Assembly (NCBI GenBank): GCA_947179485.1
Contig: OX359246.1
Location: forward strand, 7,564,001 to 7,628,000
Direction: 5' to 3'
DNA: 64,000 bases
Source of the DNA: Allacma fusca
Lineage: Eukaryota; Arthropoda; Collembola; Symphypleona; Sminthuridae
Made by a program: the position numbers and the translations under genes. The stretch's first letter is position 1; every line of letters begins with the position of its first letter. Below are positions 22,601-34,232 of this stretch, piece after piece. A model generated the notes under the pieces. That model did not search any database. It saw only the letters and a list, made by a program, of their open reading frames with translations, and was not told the DNA's origin.

Positions 22601-24100
22601 ATGTACAAAATACAACAGAATTTAGTATTACTTAACAAAGGGTTTGGATGTGAACAGAGGTGTGGAAAATACATGAAACTTAATATTTAAAGCAAAATAA
22701 AAATATATTTCCAGAAACTTAAAATACAAATACCAGGAGTACCTTAGCTACGATACAAATTAATACACAAACATCAATACAACATCAAAATTTGGCAAGA
22801 TACAAAACAAAATACTTACTTTAATGCAAAAATTCAAATGAGAAAATGAAAAATTCCGTATTTCAATTATAACACGCATTTTGAAAATACTCCCAAATTT
22901 ATTTCAAAGTATGTAAGACATGTATCTCTATCTAAAGTTTATTCTCTCAAAGTATTATGCCTTTTTCTTACAAATAATTTGATACTGTAATCCAAAATTA
23001 TTCAGCAAACGCAAGGTAGCAGGCACGTAATATAAGTTTAGAGTTGTGCATTTGTGTTGTACAAAGTAGGTTAACATTCGACCCTAGATACAGAACAGTT
23101 TTCCTTAAAACGATTAACCTTATAACTCCAGGGTAATTTATTTACGGATTTTATATTCGCGTCACTAATTTAGCTAACTTGATAGCCCTCACATACATTG
23201 ATTTTTATGTATTTGTGCAATAAGACTATTTCAAACCAGCCAAAAAAGTTGGAGCGTGCCTGCTATCAGTTGCACTCAACTCTGGCGGATTTGATGACAA
23301 ATATTGTGGAATAAAGTGAATAGAGGTCAGAATATGAAACGACAATCAGCCAAACTAATGCAATGGGCATATTTCATATGGCTACAAGGGATTCCTGAAA
23401 AACTCATTTGTGGTACAAAATGACTTCCCTACAAAACTCACATATTTAAAGGCGCTCAAGAACTTTGTACTCCACAAGGTAACCAATTTGAATTCGTGTG
23501 TTGGTTCTAACACCAAATCATACAGAAGAATTCCTCATATAGTGGTTTCCAAGGGAGTGACAAATTCCTGCCACTGTATAGGGATGCTACTGTATGTTAT
23601 TAATGGCTAACTATATACTATTAATGTTTATAGATAATAACTGTAACTAAATATGTTTATAAATTCATTTATTTTTTACAGAATACTTAAAATTATAAGT
23701 TATGCTAAGCTTCATTGAGTTTAAGATATTCAGTAACTTTAGGTTTCCTCATACTATTAATAATGTTAGCCGTAGTAGACTTTTCGACTGCAAGTTCGCC
23801 ATTCCAGACCGACTGGTCGGAGCTAATCTGCGCAGAAATTCGCGTCTTTATGGAATGAACACTTTCCAAAACATCCTATGAAGAATACCGAGTCCTCATA
23901 GAAATCAAATATTCGTCTTCAGATTCATGGAATTATAGAAATGGGAATTACTTTCACATTGTGCTCGGCGGTTTTTTCACTTTGAGGTTTTGCTTAAGTG
24001 TCGGTTTTACTAATTTATATGTTCAATATAAATAATTCAATTTATTTTAAAAATTCAACAATGAATTGAAACTTATTATAAGTGTACCAAGCAAAGGTGG
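22601..24100. other. Intergenic DNA, nothing recognised
   Basis: AT-rich. The only longer open frame (23410-23610) shows no domain and no splice context. I see no element boundary here. Confidence 0.4.
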
Positions 24101-24353
24101 GCAAAATAGTTTACCTCGCCTATTTAGCCATTACATAGCTAATTTTATGACAACTGCCATTATAATTCCGCATTGTGTGAGCCACCGTAATGCCACATAA
24201 TAGTGACATTATAGAGGGATTACAATTATAACGGGTGCCACTATACTGTACACCTTTAACATTGCAAACCTCTAGGGAGGATTTTTTGATGCCAGTAAAG
24301 AGGGAATGCCATCTAAGAGGGAACCACTATATGGGGAATTTACTGTAACTGCT
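24101..24353. repeat. Pogo-like element remnant
   Basis: Phrases such as ATTATAGAGGGATTACAATTATAACGGG and a right end ACTATATGGGGAATTTACTGTA resemble pogo-type termini, but no matching left terminus was found. The LINE's 3' tail abuts it. Confidence 0.4.
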
Positions 24354-24390
24354 GTTTGATTTGATTTGATTTGATTTGATTTATTTAGAT
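24354..24390 (-). repeat. Pentanucleotide 3' tail of the LINE
   Basis: About five copies of TTTGA on the plus strand (TCAAA/AAATC on the element strand) lie immediately 3' of the LINE's non-coding tail. Short microsatellite tails instead of poly(A) are common in CR1/I/Jockey-related elements. Confidence 0.75.
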
Positions 24391-24534
24391 TTAATTGTCA
24401 AGTTATACATCGAATTAAATCAATGATTTCCAATAACGGACAATATTTAAAAACTAGGAGTAAATTACAAAATATTTAAAAAAAACTATAGTAAGACATG
24501 GTCAATAATATATATGTGTATATTTTTGTTTACA

Positions 24535-26194
24535 TCAATTTATGAAATTTAAGGGATCCCGTTTGAGCATGATCCATTTTGTCAATTCGCTATAAAAATG
24601 TACATTATCTAGGTCACGAAGGGAAGGCGGTAGCTTATTCCACATATGAACGAGTCGATACTTAATTGATCTTTCGAAAGTTACAGATTTGTGCTTCATA
24701 GATTTGAGTGTATTTCTATGGCGTACATTTAAAACATTTAGTTCGTATTTAAATACCTCATTAAATTTTTCGCATCGGTTTTTATATAATAAATGGTGTC
24801 TAATCTGTACCATAGCAGTATATAGACGCCTTTCTTGTATTGATAAAATATTGAATTTTTCAAGTAGAAAGTTTTGCATGTCATTTGAAACAAACATTGA
24901 CTCTCTGTGACTACTGAGTCTTCTGACACCTCTCTTTCTACAGTTAATTTTATACAAACCAGAATACAAGAGTTTGTTTATCTTATTTTGAAGATAGTTT
25001 ACATCATCTGAGCTAACACAGCACCAGGACATGATACAATAATTTATATTCGAGAATAGATGTGCATGTATTAACAACTTGAACATTTCAAAATTAATAT
25101 ATGGATATAACTTATTCAAAAGATAAATAGACGAGGATAACTTTTTTCGTATATGAGCATAATGTTCTTTGAATGTTAGATTGCAGTCTAAGTATATGCC
25201 TAAATATTTGAAAGTATATACACGTTCTATAGTATTGTTACGACAATTCATAGATAAATTTTGAGGTACAGATTTGTCATTTGTCTTATTGAACACCATA
25301 AATTTTGTTTTTTCATAGTTAATTATTAAGCCATTATCATTGCACCAGGTGTCAATATCTGCGAGCGTACTTTCAGCTTTCCTTACTGCAGACTCAATGT
25401 CCTTATCATTGACGTAAATAACAATATCATCGGCAAACAATAGACAAGTGCCTAAAGAGGCTATAATGGGTAAATGGCAAAGATCATTTATATATAATAT
25501 AAATAATAAAGGCCCCAGAATAGTACCCTGAGGTACGCCACAATAGAATTTGAATTTATCCGAGATTTTGTCACCTATCTTTATACTATAAGATCTTTGG
25601 TATAAATAACTACATAGCAATCGCACAATATCTTCATGCAATTTAAAAGTTAATAACAGTTTTTTTAACAAAGGAACATGTTGAACCGTGTCAAAAGCTT
25701 TTTTAAAATCAATGAATACAGCCACTACATGGCCTTTGGTAACATCTATCTTATTAAATATTTCTTGCGTAAGTATTTGCACTGCTGTATCACATGAACG
25801 ACCTCTTCTAAAACCGTGTTGATTATCTGCAAGATTATTTGATACTGCAGATAGAATGTGGCGTTGCAGTACTTTCTCAAAAAGTTTACACATAAACGGC
25901 AGATTACTGATTGGTCGATAATTTTTTCCGTCGGTTTTACTACCGGTCTTTTTGTAAAGAGGAGTCACTTGCGCATGTTTAAATTCAGCAGGAAAGTGTC
26001 CTTCTTTCAGAAGTTTTGTGAATATGAATGCAACTGGTCCAGCAAGAGATGACAAGCACATACAGAAGATAAACGAGGATATCACGGATTGAGAGGCATT
26101 TGTTCTTCTCTTCACATAATTTGCAGCTGAAATTATTTCCTTAGGTGTGAATTCAATAGGAGAGTTAGAACGAGGGATGGCATTTGATAGTGTT
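24535..26194 (-). pseudogene. LINE reverse transcriptase domain
   Basis: Reading leftward, the frame shows NYRPISNLP, QHGFRRGRSC, FIDFKKAFDTV (first catalytic Asp), GVPQGTILGPLLFILYINDL and LLFADD (second catalytic pair). A C-terminal extension of roughly 250 residues follows, ending at a stop at 24535. Just before the palm, the block that is usually a GPDG motif reads QSVI, so a few residues are altered or lost. No start codon is needed because this is the continuation of the endonuclease frame. A one-base shift must be crossed within about 30 bp around 26165-26194 for the two to be one polyprotein. Confidence 0.88.
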
Positions 26195-27799
26195 TATATC
26201 AAATGAGGTATTAGGGGCTTCAATAACAAAGTTTTCGTTTAGTGTTTTGCAAATGTCATCAAAATTCTCTACAATTTCACCATTAGAAACTATCTTGTTT
26301 ATTTCCATGGGTTTAGGTTTACCTCCTGACAAGTCTTTAAAATTATTCCATAATGATTTGGAACTGTTAGATTTCTCACATTTAGCTTTATGATATAGAA
26401 CTTTTGAACTTTTTATGGAGCGTGTAAATTCATTACGAAGAGATTTGTAGGAACTCCATAACGCACTAAGCTGTGTTTGGGATTCGTGTAATACAAGTTC
26501 ATTGCATCCTTCAGATTTGAGGGATTGCAAGAAGGAGCGTGACTTATGGAACTTCTTTAAACATTTATTTCGATTATAAATCAACTGCCGAATATTACCA
26601 TCCAGCCATGGACATGGTTTTCCTTGGACACGTATATTTCGTAAAGGAGCGTGCTTATCAACTACAGCCATTACTTTAGCTTCAAATTGGGACCATACAA
26701 ATTCATTTGTTGCATGAAGATCGTTGGTTAGGTCAGCTCTTAGTAGCTCTGCATTTAAGTTTTCCCAGACAACATTCTTGAAACTTCTTATGGAAGCAAC
26801 ATTTGGTCTATATTTTAGTTTTGGACGTTTGACTACTATGTATATCATATCATGGTCAGAACTAAAAGGAAGCGTTCCGTACAAGGAGAGTTTTTCTGGC
26901 ACAGAGGAGTAAAAATGGTCAATAAGAGTTGCACTGAAATCACTCTTATTCTTGCGTTTTGCTATTCTTGTTGGGGTATTTATTATTTGTGTTAATCCGA
27001 ACTGTTTGGTTACCAATTGTAGCATATATGCTTCAGTCTTTGTGTGGGCTAGATCAATGTTAAAGTCACCGGCAACAAAAAGGTCAAAATTATCTGCTCG
27101 AATATTTGTTAATAACTCATCAAAGCAATCAACAAAGGCTGGTGAATATACGGAAGGGGGCTTATATACACATACCAAAATAAATGGTTTAAGGTACGGT
27201 GGCCAGATTTGTATACATGTCACTTCAACCTCGGTTGGGAATTTGACATTGTAATTTAGTTCTAAATATTTCATAGCAACAGATATGTATATAGCCGAAC
27301 CACCTCCTAATCTGTTTTTTCGATCATGTCGTATAAGGTTGTAGCCTGGAATATTATAATAGCCGTCAGGTACATCCTCAGTCCATTTAGTCTCTGTACA
27401 CATTAAGGCATCTATCTTATAGAGATCAGATAACATCCGAAGTTCACTTAACTTTACTAAATTCAGGCTATTTGCATTTATATGTACTAGCTTCAATCCT
27501 TTAGCTGTTTTCAGCTGTACATCTGCAGTAAAAGATGCGTTTATAATAGGTATCTCGTTATTGTCACAAGTAAGATTAGCCAGTGGATTTTCAATTGTTT
27601 CAAGTACCACAGGGCTGCCTTGCTTTTCACAAATAACACATTTCCATGATTTAGACTTCACTAATTTATGAAAATTATAGATAGAAGGGCGCGGAGTTAG
27701 GCAAATACGATGGAATATAAGCAAGCAGTCACAATGAATGGCCAGTTGGAATTTTTTTACAACTTTATGGCATATTGCACAATTAGGGTGCTTCTCCAT
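26165..27799 (-). pseudogene. LINE zinc-finger and apurinic-like endonuclease domain
   Basis: The ATG at 27799 is preferred over an in-frame GTG 15 bp earlier. Residues 1-60 hold a PHD-like Cys/His cluster (CAIC, HCDCLLIFHRIC, WKCVIC). Then follows an exonuclease-endonuclease-phosphatase fold with HINANSL, TETKW, GGGSAIYI, VAGDFNIDL and SDHDMI, which carry the expected metal and catalytic residues. This enzyme nicks the target DNA for target-primed reverse transcription. The frame stops at 26165, just where the reverse transcriptase frame opens, so the original ORF2 is broken by one indel. Confidence 0.88.
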
Positions 27800-27815
27800 A
27801 TTTGCATACGACACA

Positions 27816-28402
27816 AATAGTAACTAGCGAGGTGTGATATAGCTCTGAACACAGGTAAATGGACTTAAAACAAATATTGTAGACTGAATTAAGCAAAGCG
27901 CGGTAGTAAGATAAGGTAAGGAAAGGAGAGGAAAGGTAACCATATTCTGGACAAGAGGCAGGACAACCTACCTGGAGCTTGTCCAGAAATGGAATGATGG
28001 ATTTGGAGGATGTTATTTCAAAATCCTACACACAAGAGATGCCAGTTATCGCCATTCTTCTCATATCGTTTTAGGGTAAATCACCTTTTACGATATATCG
28101 CCTATCGGCGATATATCGGACCTTATCTTCATTAAAATTAGATATGCTGGGAAGATTATAACGTAATAATTTCAAAGTGATTAAATTAAATTTATTTCAA
28201 AACAAAGCAGTTGTTAATAATTTAGCGACAACTGCAGGTTATACGAAAGCTCACTGCAAGCTAATGAAAGGTTACTTTCATATAAATTAACAAATTAATC
28301 CTCTGCCTCAAAGAACAGATCCGAGGAATCCTTTAAGTCAGATTGTGCGGTTGCGCAACTAGCGTTGTAACCCAAGTCAGCATCTTCTGACACGTACAAG
28401 TA
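27816..28402. other. Intergenic DNA with a short perfect palindrome
   Basis: At 28091-28118, CGATATATCGCC, a TATC spacer and GGCGATATATCG form a perfect 12-bp-arm inverted repeat. A purine-rich GGTAAGGAAAGGAGAGG tract lies near 27910-27940. No gene seen. Confidence 0.55.
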
Positions 28403-28588
28403 CAGTCAAACCTCTTTATAGTCACTACCACTATAAGCAACTTCTCTCTATAGTAATAAAGTAATTTGGCCCCAGCGATTCTCACGTATACTGTAATGTT
28501 AACTAATTAACTACTCAGTAGTCAACGTTCTCTATAATTAACTTTTATATGCGGTCCCCTGCGATGTGACTATAAAGATGGTTGACTG
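28403..28588. mobile_element. Short pogo-type MITE, 186 bp
   Basis: It is flanked by TA on both sides (28401-28402, 28589-28590). Inverted ends CAGTCAA(A)CC(T/A)TCTTTATAGTCAC cover about 25 bp, and the interior is built from TATAGT and TATAAT variants. Short size and lack of coding make it a MITE. Confidence 0.75.
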
Positions 28589-28649
28589 TATTAAGCAACT
28601 CTCTCTCAATGAAGCCTTCATTGAAGGCTAGCCTTCGAAGGCTGGACAT

Positions 28650-30860
28650 GTCTAGGCGTCAGACATCGTGTAGCCCGGTGGGGACCAATGACATCCTGTT
28701 TTTGGGCTGGACGTTCGTCAAGACTTGGATGAACAATAATCATTAGTATTATATACTGTAATTTGTTAATATAATAATTGACTAACTTGACTGAGATATC
28801 ATCGCTGAGAGTAATTCAAAACTACTTAAAAGGTAGATTTTGATCAATGTAGTTGAAATTGTTGTGATCCAATTTATCCATAAATTTACGTACATATATT
28901 TTTGTTGTTGTTTAAGTTGTTACCGGTGTTTCGTAGTTTCGCACGCATTTGTTGAAATAGTGTCTTTAATTCATCCTCACAATTAAACAAATGCTAAGTT
29001 TTGTAATTTCAAAAATACTTACCCAGTGTTTATGTGCAATTTGTTTTCAATCGTATCATAATATTTCTGCACAATGCTAATACATTACAATGTGATGGGT
29101 ATGAAAAATCAGTAGTCGTAATAACTGCACATTTTCTAATCCTCGGTTTGGGATTTCACTCGAGAAAACCAGCAATCAAAATCTGATCAGCAGTTATTAT
29201 TCTTTTCGTTACCGTTTTTAAAAGAAGCTAATTTTTTGTATTAATTGTGCGAATAAAAGTAGAAATAGTACGAGCGGATTCACACTATGAATTTCTTTGA
29301 AATTGCATTGTCACAGAATCTATACAACGGGATACACAGATCAAGCATACACATTCCTGTCTAAGAAATGCTTTCATTATTACCCTAATTACTTTACTTC
29401 CTCTGTTCCTTGGCAGGGGTCGGATTTTTGTGGGAAGACGGGAAGATTCTTCCCAGGGAAAACATTTTCCATGCAGGGATAATCTCAAAGGGAAGGGATT
29501 TTATTTTGCGAACAGGGATTTTCAAATTCGTTAATCTTTTTTTGGGCAGGGATTTTCAAATTTGTTGACGTGTTTCAGGGATATTTGTTAGGCAAACAGG
29601 GATTTTTAGATAATTTGACCTTGTTTGACAGGGATTTGATGACTTGCAGGGAAAATGTTTTTTCCAACAGGGATTTTGAAAATCGTTGACCTTTTTTTCA
29701 GCAGGGATTTTCGAAATTGTTGAGCACCTCCCAGCAGGGACATTTGAATCAGCAGGGAAATTCAGAAAAAGTCTTCCAGGGAGATTTACAAAAATCCGAC
29801 CCCTGGTCCTTGGTGTCCTGTCACACGACTCTGACTCACAATAAGGTGATACCCATCACCATCCCTTGTCCATTGAAAATATCTCATAGTTAAGTAACTT
29901 ATAAATGTATGTTTCTCCAATCTGCGTAAGATCATCAATGCCACCGAGAGAACGACAGTAAATTCATAAACTCGTCGGAGATCAGTTGCACAAGTTCTCA
30001 TAGACACTGGACTCTAGATTTAGGACAGGCCTTGAATTTTCTTGTCTTCAAGTTACAATACATCATGAAAGGCTTCTATTTAAGAAGTCCTATTCCTTAA
30101 GCTTGGGCCCAAGAGAGAAATCCCGGGGAATCGTGCTTCTCATTTTTATCTATTTTGCTCATGCACGCATAGGAACCTTGCTGTCCTCTAGCACGCTGGT
30201 ACAGTAACGCCGGCACAAGTAGAAGTCCCATGGTAGTAAATATTGTTCCTTTAAAATTTATATACCGTGTGGTCATTGGTCTAAAGTAGACTCGGAATTT
30301 AAAATATAACTAGATTTCGTGACGAAGTTTTTTAGCAGTTAGCGTGAAGATTTCTTGAATATATTTTGAAAATTATAATGTAGAATAAATTTGTTTCGAG
30401 CTTGCTACATCCCATACTATACAAATACTCCGCAGGAATATGAAAAAACCCAACAGATTTAGGTATCCTGCAAATGATGATGTAACTTAATTATCCCCCG
30501 TGTGAATTCCTTCAAAAAACGTTTCCCTACAAGGTCTTTTTCTACAGAAATATGGGATGCGCTCTTGAAGAAAGAGTTCATTTCGTTTTCAAGCAAATCG
30601 TTTTCCAGACTTCTCAAAATTTGTTTCATTGAAACAGGTTACCACTTGTGGTAATATTCGTCAGGAACGTAAAGAAAAATATGGTTTGATTTGGATTTTT
30701 AATTTTTTAAAATTTAAAATTTTGTTTTTTAACCGAATTTATTTCTAGAATATGTTTTCACGCTGGGTTGTAGGACAATTTTGAATATGGTCACGATATA
30801 GATCAGCGAACAAATTATTAAACACTTCGTCAAAACGTTGTCTAGTAATTTGAAAATCAT
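28650..30860 (+). repeat. Dispersed repeat DR-1, copy c
   Basis: Blocks B to H appear in the usual order: GACGTTCGTCAAGACTTGGA at 28710, AATCAGTAGTCGTAATAACTG near 29110, and CAATGCCACCGAGAGAACGACAG near 29936. A GTGGTCATTGG segment near 30270 and the CGCTGGGTTGTAGGACAATTTTG block near 30765 follow. It carries element 7 as an insertion. Confidence 0.7.
29414..29805. mobile_element. Motif-array element 7 (CAGGGATTTT family)
   Basis: This 392-bp element has perfect 18-bp inverted ends CAGGGGTCGGATTTTTGT and flanking TTCCTTGG / GTCCTTGG (7 of 8). The interior is about a dozen copies of CAGGGATTTT(C/T) with TTTGTTGAC-like spacers, all on the plus strand. In the paralogous DR-1 copy b the region reads GGTTCCTTGGCGTCC (15710-15724) without the insert, which confirms the insertion site. 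Confidence 0.92.
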
Positions 30861-31371
30861 GCTGGCTTGTAGGCCAATTAAATACCTTTGCAATAAGGTA
30901 TTTTTCGTATAAAATGTGTGGTCAAAACTGCAATTTTATTAAAAATAATTACTTAGGGGAAAATTTACAACACCAGTCAGCATGAATTTATCAAACACAT
31001 TTACGCAGTTATGTATTCAAAAAAATGGTCCGAGAGGTTGCCCTTATCGACCGTTATTTGACTTTATTTAAGGTTCATGTTAAATATCATGTTTCCACAC
31101 GTGTTGACAACATTTTATGAAACCAAATTCTCATACCCGTGTTTTCCCGTTTTGTGTACATTCGTGATGCGATTATTTGATTTAGCTGTTGAACTTGTTT
31201 TATTTTATAAGCAATAAGCATGAATCAGCTAAAAGTAAATGCATCATTTTTCCAATCGTTGTAAATCGGCTCTCCTTACATCAAGCATACAAGTTGCCAA
31301 TTCCTCAGATAAATTTTCCTACAACCCAGACATCAATTTGATCTACTGATTATTATATATAACTAGAAATT

Positions 31372-33408
31372 ATGGAACTGGGAGAAGTAATGGATCACGT
31401 GTCGCATTGTGACAACTACAAGTTTATAGATAAACCTCGAACGTCTGACAGTCAATTTGAAGAGATGGAATGGTATGCTTGGAATCAAATTAATAACAGA
31501 TTAAATCCATCTTATACTTTCTACAAATCCAATTTAACTTCAAGATCTGTCAGAAAGCATTCCAAAAACTGTAGAAGCATGTACGTAATGAGCACCAGAG
31601 TACCTCTCGTACTCCATTACCTGGTAGCTTCAGTAGTTACCTCGAATTATCTGGCATCATCTGAATACAACGAATTGTATATTTTTCTGCTAAATGCGTC
31701 TCCACAGTCAGTCCAAAATAAAGTATTCTCAAAGATGATGATATATCTGAACCCCCGGTTATTCTTGCTTCAACTTCATTTCATTTTCCAGTTACCAGGC
31801 CGAACCAACATAACGGTCACACCTCACAAACAATTACAGTTGCAAACACAGTTATATATCTCCAACAGCCCGTACAGTCTTGTGCTCGTCACATTTGATT
31901 ATTTTCGAATTTTACTTCAAAATCCGCAAAAATCGCTTAACAAAATAACGAATTTCTGGGGCAACAAAATTTGCTGGGCATACCAAAACTGGCCAACGAA
32001 TTACATTCTTAGACTGCATAAGCAAGTCAGGAGAACAAATTTACGGCACAGTTGTTTGGATGATTCGACGGTATGCGGCCGTTTGTATTCATTGTTTTCC
32101 CTGCTAATAACTGACACCATAATTAAAACTGTCAACGCTTCGTTAAACACGAACCACGATAGGAAATGTAGTGTAGTTAGGGGTGGCCTGGAAACTGGCC
32201 TAAACATTGTTAACTTTAATCCAATATTCGCAACTACGATAACGACCGCTGAGCAGATTAAAGTAAAATTGATGTCGCGATACTACGTGACAGAAAATAT
32301 CAAGGCGGGATTTATATATTGTCATAAGCACGAGCAGGATCTAGCACTTAAGTTATTTGTCTGGATGACACCAATGGATTCACTAACGTGGATTTGGCTG
32401 TCATTTACGATCACTGTTATTTCCATGCAGATTGTAGTGTCAAAATGTTACACATTTAAACCAAACAATTCTCAAAGCTCGTTCATGTATGCTTTCATAC
32501 CGAGCAAGCCGTTATTTGTCGTCACCAATTTTTGTGAACAAATTCACGGGTTCACATCATTGCTCGTGTTTCAATACCCGTCATATTTCACAAATCCTGG
32601 TTGTCTCATAGTTTTATTTATGCTTAGCTGCATTGTGTTAAGCAATGGTTATAGCAGCTTCATAGTAAGTTCAATTACAAAGCCACTACCAGAGAAAATC
32701 ATGAAAACGTATGAAGAGTTGTCGAGAGATCACCAGGTTTTAGTAAGTCCGGGTGCTTGTCTCACGGAAAAGACTCGACTAAGTGTGTTTGCGTATCATC
32801 CAGTGATACACGACTTGTGTAAAAATGCCGACTACAAAACTTATGGTTTACAACAGTACCACAATTCTACTACACAGATGAAAGTGAAAGATCTTTATAG
32901 TACCATGAAATACAAGAAAAAAGCACTTTTTGACATAATTCCTAGTCCCATTACACAACTAGATTTCATGAGACTCAGCATCAAAGAAGCCATAAATGAT
33001 TGTCACCAAAGCGAAGGAATCGTTCCATATATATTTCCAAAGGGTTGGGAGTTCCAAAATCCTAAAGCTGACACGCTTATGAATGTTTTGAATACTTTGA
33101 TATCCACCGGAATATATAATGAACGAGCGTTGTTACTGACATTCCAAGTATCGACGGTCACTAAACGATTACAGTATTTGCAACCAGATGATGGTATGAA
33201 TACGTTGTATTCTTTAAGGGATGTATTTGGATTATTTTTATTACTTCTGTTTATATGCATACTTGCTCTGGTACTGGAAGTATTGTATGTACGCTTTACG
33301 AGCTACCGGGAGCAACATTTTAATTTCGGTATTATTTGTGAGAAAGTCAATTGCGTTCGTTTAAGATGTCTGAATACGCTTTATAGAAATTGTTTTAGAA
33401 AGCAATAA
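31372..33408 (+). CDS. Divergent ionotropic receptor (IR family)
   Basis: An intronless 678-residue membrane protein with the layout of an insect-type ionotropic receptor. A first membrane helix lies at about 338-360 (after MTPMDSLTW). A re-entrant pore and second helix occupy about 396-432 (PSYFTNPGCLIVLFMLSCIVL). An S2 ligand-binding lobe spans about 440-615, and a last helix about 619-643 (FGLFLLLLFICILALVLEVL) precedes a short cytoplasmic tail. The family forms ligand-gated cation channels in chemosensory neurons. A hydrophobic stretch at about residues 68-92 could be a signal segment, so translation might also start at Met64 or Met67. The ATG at 31372 is preferred because two decayed relatives conserve the segment after it. 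The ligand is unknown, and S1 is too divergent for me to place binding residues. Confidence 0.85.
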   Translation: MELGEVMDHVSHCDNYKFIDKPRTSDSQFEEMEWYAWNQINNRLNPSYTFYKSNLTSRSVRKHSKNCRSMYVMSTRVPLVLHYLVASVVTSNYLASSEYNELYIFLLNASPQSVQNKVFSKMMIYLNPRLFLLQLHFIFQLPGRTNITVTPHKQLQLQTQLYISNSPYSLVLVTFDYFRILLQNPQKSLNKITNFWGNKICWAYQNWPTNYILRLHKQVRRTNLRHSCLDDSTVCGRLYSLFSLLITDTIIKTVNASLNTNHDRKCSVVRGGLETGLNIVNFNPIFATTITTAEQIKVKLMSRYYVTENIKAGFIYCHKHEQDLALKLFVWMTPMDSLTWIWLSFTITVISMQIVVSKCYTFKPNNSQSSFMYAFIPSKPLFVVTNFCEQIHGFTSLLVFQYPSYFTNPGCLIVLFMLSCIVLSNGYSSFIVSSITKPLPEKIMKTYEELSRDHQVLVSPGACLTEKTRLSVFAYHPVIHDLCKNADYKTYGLQQYHNSTTQMKVKDLYSTMKYKKKALFDIIPSPITQLDFMRLSIKEAINDCHQSEGIVPYIFPKGWEFQNPKADTLMNVLNTLISTGIYNERALLLTFQVSTVTKRLQYLQPDDGMNTLYSLRDVFGLFLLLLFICILALVLEVLYVRFTSYREQHFNFGIICEKVNCVRLRCLNTLYRNCFRKQ

Positions 33409-34232
33409 TTGCTACTTTTTTAACTGTACTGGATATATATAAACAGTATAGTAAAAATTCGTATGCTCGTTACTACGTTATCAAGAATAGATTTGGCAAG
33501 TAGTGGTTACATAGCGGGATGTTTTTGTGCATATTGTTTCTATTTGCTGTTTAATTATCAATATCATTTCATTTTAAAATAAGCCGAACATTATTCATTC
33601 ACTTTTATTTAATAGCTGGTAAGTACGTTCAATTATATTACTTATTTGATTTAAAATAATAAGCACTCATAAAGTTAATTAATGTAATATTAAACGCATT
33701 AGCAGACAAAACTTTGTTGTAAGTAAAAATGCATTGAAAGTAATTTAAATTATTTATTGACAGAAATATATGGAGAAAGAAAGTTAATATTAATTGCCGA
33801 ACAAAATGTGAACATGGAAAGTATTAACATGAATATAGAAACTCGACAATTTAAAGTAATCATACATGTTGTATTCCAGTTATAGGTACGTAACTATATC
33901 CGGTTACGAAAGTAGTTAAGAAAGTGAGAATTAATAGGTATTCAAATTTTTGACGGAAACCACTGACACCTAAAATTTGACGCTAATAATTTAATTTTTT
34001 GGCGCGCATACTACGCCCCCTAAAGCCATTCCGAAAAATTAAAGTTGATCAATTGCAAAAATAACACAATAATGTTTCTATCATTTTTTATTTATCGTAA
34101 TAATATTTACTGTATTTAATTGGAACGCATAATTCAGCCCTTTTGAGGTTAATTTTTGAATAGAATCAGTTTTTGTAATTAATTTGTTTACGTGGTCGTA
34201 ATACCATTGCTGCAGAACGTATAGGATTTTTT
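33409..34232. other. Intergenic DNA between the IR gene and a convergent gene
   Basis: AT-rich. It contains an AATAAA on the minus strand (34087-34092) serving the gene at 34233-34929. A TTTGGCGCGCATACTACGCCCCC stretch near 34000 is the only GC-rich piece. No further gene seen. Confidence 0.45.

Larger units (their letters stand above)
24354..27815 (-). mobile_element. CR1/Jockey-type non-LTR retrotransposon, nearly complete
   Basis: A single minus-strand unit contains a 5' endonuclease, reverse transcriptase, about 150 bp of 3' untranslated DNA and a pentanucleotide tail. Both domains are free of stops; one frameshift near 26165-26190 separates them. That degree of preservation suggests a recent insertion relative to the surrounding repeats. 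I could not find a target-site duplication. No separate gag-like ORF1 was found upstream (27816-28400), so the element may be 5'-truncated before ORF1. Confidence 0.85.

Noticed and set aside
24535-27799. Programmed frameshift in the LINE
   Set aside because: No slippery site or downstream structure was recognised near the frame change; a simple indel is the more economical reading.
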